Shown here in pieces: positions 5,558-5,958 of a stretch of 5,958 bases of DNA; within the stretch, counting starts at the first letter, position 1, and every line of letters starts with the position of its first letter. The translations under genes were made by a program, and so were the position numbers. The stretch spans positions 1 through 5,958 of the forward strand of contig JAZKSG010000059.1 in assembly GCA_036626215.1 (NCBI GenBank), in the 5' to 3' direction. The notes beneath the pieces were generated by a model. It saw nothing but the letters and a program-made list of their open reading frames with translations, ran no database searches and was not told the DNA's origin. The DNA is from JAZKSG01 sp036626215. Lineage in GTDB: Archaea; Thermoplasmatota; E2; DHVEG-1.

Positions 5558-5958
5558 AATTCTTATTATTTTATTCCTGATTTCTACAGTTTGGATTCTT
5601 CTACAATTTCTAGCGCCACTCACAATGACCGCAGGTAGTGTTGAAGATCTAACAGGTCTAACCGCTATAGAGGATAACGAAGAAAAAATAGAAGAAATGA
5701 GTTTTCCATGGAATATAATCTACAGCTGCGGTGACAGAATGTGTCATCAAAAGGCATCTAGATCTTTTTTCCTAAATGGAAACCAGATGCCTTTCTGCGC
5801 ACGATGCACAGCTATATGGGCTGGAGTAGCTATAGGGTTAGGTTTTATGCTTTTCTATAGAATACCGTTAGATACACGATTTCTGTTTCTTATAGCGATA
5901 GCAATAATACCTATAGGAGTCGATGGAGTAGGTCAACTCCTCAACTTTTGGGAAAGCA
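5532..5958 (+). CDS. DUF2085-family membrane protein, 3' end outside the window
   Basis: The first 142 residues are visible from the ATG at 5532; no stop occurs before the right edge. A hydrophobic helix at about 9-31 is followed by an acidic loop (36-56). Then comes the DUF2085 signature: Cys66, a Cys-His-Gln at 71-73, Arg77-Ser78, and PFCARCTAIWAG (87-98) with Cys89 and Cys92. More helices start near 93-109 and 116-130, with a GVDGVGQL motif at 129-136 and a Trp-Glu-Ser near the edge. The family is a set of small membrane proteins of unknown function in archaea and bacteria. The Cys/His pattern suggests metal binding or a disulfide near the membrane surface, which is inference. The start lies inside the end of the preceding gene in a different frame, with only a weak GAGAT upstream, which fits translational coupling. 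Confidence 0.88.
   Translation, partial: MERREKYSKILIILFLISTVWILLQFLAPLTMTAGSVEDLTGLTAIEDNEEKIEEMSFPWNIIYSCGDRMCHQKASRSFFLNGNQMPFCARCTAIWAGVAIGLGFMLFYRIPLDTRFLFLIAIAIIPIGVDGVGQLLNFWES

Noticed and set aside
1..5958. Mobile element, CRISPR array or defence island
   Set aside because: No transposase, integrase, nuclease or toxin motifs, no regularly spaced repeats and no flanking terminal repeats were seen; recognised genes are mostly housekeeping.

Overview
The window looks like ordinary chromosome from an AT-rich archaeon, most likely a euryarchaeon of the Thermoplasmatota or a related lineage. The evidence is: an archaeal-type ribosomal protein L40e; a prolyl-tRNA synthetase of the archaeal/eukaryotic architecture with a C-terminal zinc domain; an archaeal-style TrmJ; A/T-rich TATA-like boxes at a fixed distance (about 32-38 nt) upstream of several start codons; and poly-T tracts after genes in place of bacterial stem-loop terminators. 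The class-level placement is inference.

Layout. Positions 54-1196 (+) encode a multi-pass site-2-type intramembrane metalloprotease (M50) with its own promoter. Positions 1299-1523 (+) encode a 74-residue soluble protein of unknown function. It converges on a minus-strand block across a 20-nt gap that looks like a two-way terminator. In transcription order (right to left) the minus-strand block is: L40e (4541-4392), proS (4270-2852), a small two-helix membrane protein (2734-2321), and trmJ (about 2263-1544). The three intergenic gaps are 121, 117 and 57 nt, and most hold a recognisable promoter or T-tract, so this is probably a run of co-oriented single units and not one tight operon. Its theme is translation: ribosome, tRNA charging and tRNA anticodon-loop methylation. 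From 4730 on the plus strand, a zinc-ribbon/membrane protein (to 5557) overlaps by 26 bp a DUF2085-type membrane protein that runs off the right edge. The overlap implies co-translation.

Start codons and signals. The L40e, proS and 4730 genes have TATA-like boxes about 32 nt upstream of the start, leaving room for only a very short leader (near-leaderless). trmJ differs: it has a strong GGAGGTT ribosome-binding site, but the only well-spaced in-frame codon is ATT, and the ATT start restores the first strand of the methyltransferase fold. The two-helix protein is better started at the internal ATG at 2734 than at the ATG at 2815.

No stretch over 300 bases lacks a gene; the longest gap is 4542-4729, a divergent promoter region. 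I saw no tRNA, rRNA, CRISPR array, insertion sequence or phage-like gene. I found no clear new defence or mobile system. The most interesting items are the unusual trmJ start, the coupled zinc-ribbon/DUF2085 membrane pair, and the 74-residue orphan.
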